A DNA stretch of 64,000 nt from an uncultured Muribaculaceae bacterium. Lineage in GTDB: Bacteria; Bacteroidota; Bacteroidia; Bacteroidales; Muribaculaceae. The DNA lies in the NCBI GenBank assembly GCA_947174275.1, contig CAMWIJ010000003.1, positions 26,653 to 90,652 on the forward strand, read 5' to 3'. Each line of letters starts with the position of its first letter. The first letter of the stretch is position 1. Below, in pieces: positions 63,410-64,000 of this stretch. Position numbers and translations under genes: made by a program. The notes under the pieces are model-generated. The model did not search any database and was not told where the DNA came from. It worked only from the letters and a program-made list of their open reading frames with translations.

Positions 63410-64000
63410 CTATTTGAGTTTATACCTGAGCAGGTTGCCGCAGTTGTCGGCCACTTCTTCTATTATACGTCGGCATACTGTTTCCGGCAGTTTTATTTTG
63501 GTGCCGACCGCTATGAAATCCGGGATTGTCGGATGCCCCGTGCCGTTGACAGATGTGGCGTGTTCGCCGTTATAGCCTTCCGTGCATAGTGTAAGGTCGT
63601 ATGCCGGGGCAATGTGCCATCGCCATTTGCCCGAAGTGTCACGGTGCACTATGAAACTGAAATTCTTGCAGTGGTCATCCTTGTTGTCGGTAAGATAGTT
63701 GAACACCATGCGCCGGAACATCTCCCCGACATCCTTCGGATTCTGTGTCAGAAAACCTGTCAGCGCAAGCAGATTGCTGTAGTCAAGAATCGGATTGCCG
63801 AGTGATATGCAGAGCAGTCCGCCTGCTGTGGCGGTATGCAGTCTTTCTCCGGATTGCGTCAGGTCGAAACGGCGTGAGGCAAAGTATTTGCCGTTCACAA
63901 GTTTGAAATCAGGAACTGTTATCCCACACTTTCGAGCTGTCTCGTTGTAGATATATTCCTGCTCACCGATATTCTTTGGATCGTATGTATGTCGAAATTT
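63410..64000 (-). CDS. HipA-family Ser/Thr kinase, C-terminal part (5' end outside window)
   Basis: 197 residues visible, open to the window edge; the frame before the internal GTG at 63898 also encodes protein (EYIYNETARKCGITVPDFKL). HipA C-terminal kinase motifs are visible: FASRRFDLTQ, the catalytic NKDDHCKNFSF and the metal-binding APAYDLTL. Family members phosphorylate tRNA synthetases or other proteins and are kept in check by HipB-type partners. The partner and N-terminal part would lie beyond 64000. Ends in EEVADNCGNLLRYKLK. Confidence 0.85.
   Translation of the reverse strand, partial: KFRHTYDPKNIGEQEYIYNETARKCGITVPDFKLVNGKYFASRRFDLTQSGERLHTATAGGLLCISLGNPILDYSNLLALTGFLTQNPKDVGEMFRRMVFNYLTDNKDDHCKNFSFIVHRDTSGKWRWHIAPAYDLTLCTEGYNGEHATSVNGTGHPTIPDFIAVGTKIKLPETVCRRIIEEVADNCGNLLRYKLK

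Overview
The window is a 64 kb piece of a Bacteroidales chromosome, most likely from the Muribaculaceae or a near relative (inference). The support is the gene content (DUF3943, DUF4270, DUF4835, DUF6249, PorQ, RprXY-type two-component system, OMP_b-brl_3 barrel, many Bacteroidetes-type lipoproteins), the repeated TAnnTTTG -7 promoter element with TTTG about 18-21 bp upstream, the general lack of strong Shine-Dalgarno sites, and a GC content near 50%. Most of the window is ordinary core genome with dense, mainly co-directional gene clusters.

Layout. 1-6.8 kb (+): the end of a leucine-rich repeat protein, lepA, nhaA and an RprX/RprY-like two-component pair. 6.8-7.2 kb: an intergenic REPIN/MITE-like nested palindrome. 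7.2-14.3 kb (-): a DUF3943 protein, then dnaG followed by porQ-cmk-ispH-lipoprotein (type IX secretion, nucleotide and isoprenoid metabolism). 14.4-14.5 kb: a 162-bp MITE-like inverted repeat. 14.6-30.9 kb (-): GH95 fucosidase, purT, then rlmB, recN, DUF4835, coaBC, a DnaQ-type exonuclease and dnaN (replication, repair, CoA), an ABC-F protein, a GYF_2 protein, 5-formyl-THF cyclo-ligase, an S41 protease and dCMP deaminase. 31-38.8 kb: a solitary ECF sigma factor, rmuC, an ion channel with an unusual pore signature, mltG, an MFS carrier, a MerR regulator and an M23 peptidase divergent from alaS.

38.9-53.3 kb is the richest part for regulation. alaS is followed by a three-gene set: a TlpA-like lipoprotein, a membrane TPR protein with a LuxR-type DNA-binding end, and an outer-membrane barrel. 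Next comes a module of two paralogous six-helix membrane proteins and a small winged-helix regulator, with three copies of the palindrome GTTTATATTATAAAC, one of them exactly filling the promoter spacer. On the other strand lies a DUF6249 / ECF sigma / small membrane protein cassette, a second copy of the REPIN-like element, tRNA-Thr(CGT), a DUF4270 lipoprotein and a degenerate starch-synthase-like protein.

53.5-60.6 kb (+) is a tight probable operon: a stand-alone DsbD N-terminal domain, full DsbD, mazG, a small secreted protein, topB (GTG start), a FeoB-associated Cys-rich protein and an EamA transporter. tRNA-Cys(GCA) at 60.68 kb marks a change to an AT-richer, lower-density accessory stretch that runs to the end: small unknown proteins, a frameshifted secreted protein, two lipoproteins and a HipA-family kinase cut by the window edge.

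The most interesting observations are the palindrome-controlled paralogous membrane module (47.2-49.0 kb), the TlpA/TPR-LuxR/barrel set with a perfect 16-bp inverted repeat over its start codon (41.6-46.8 kb), and the pair of homologous nested-palindrome elements at 6.9 and 50.6 kb.
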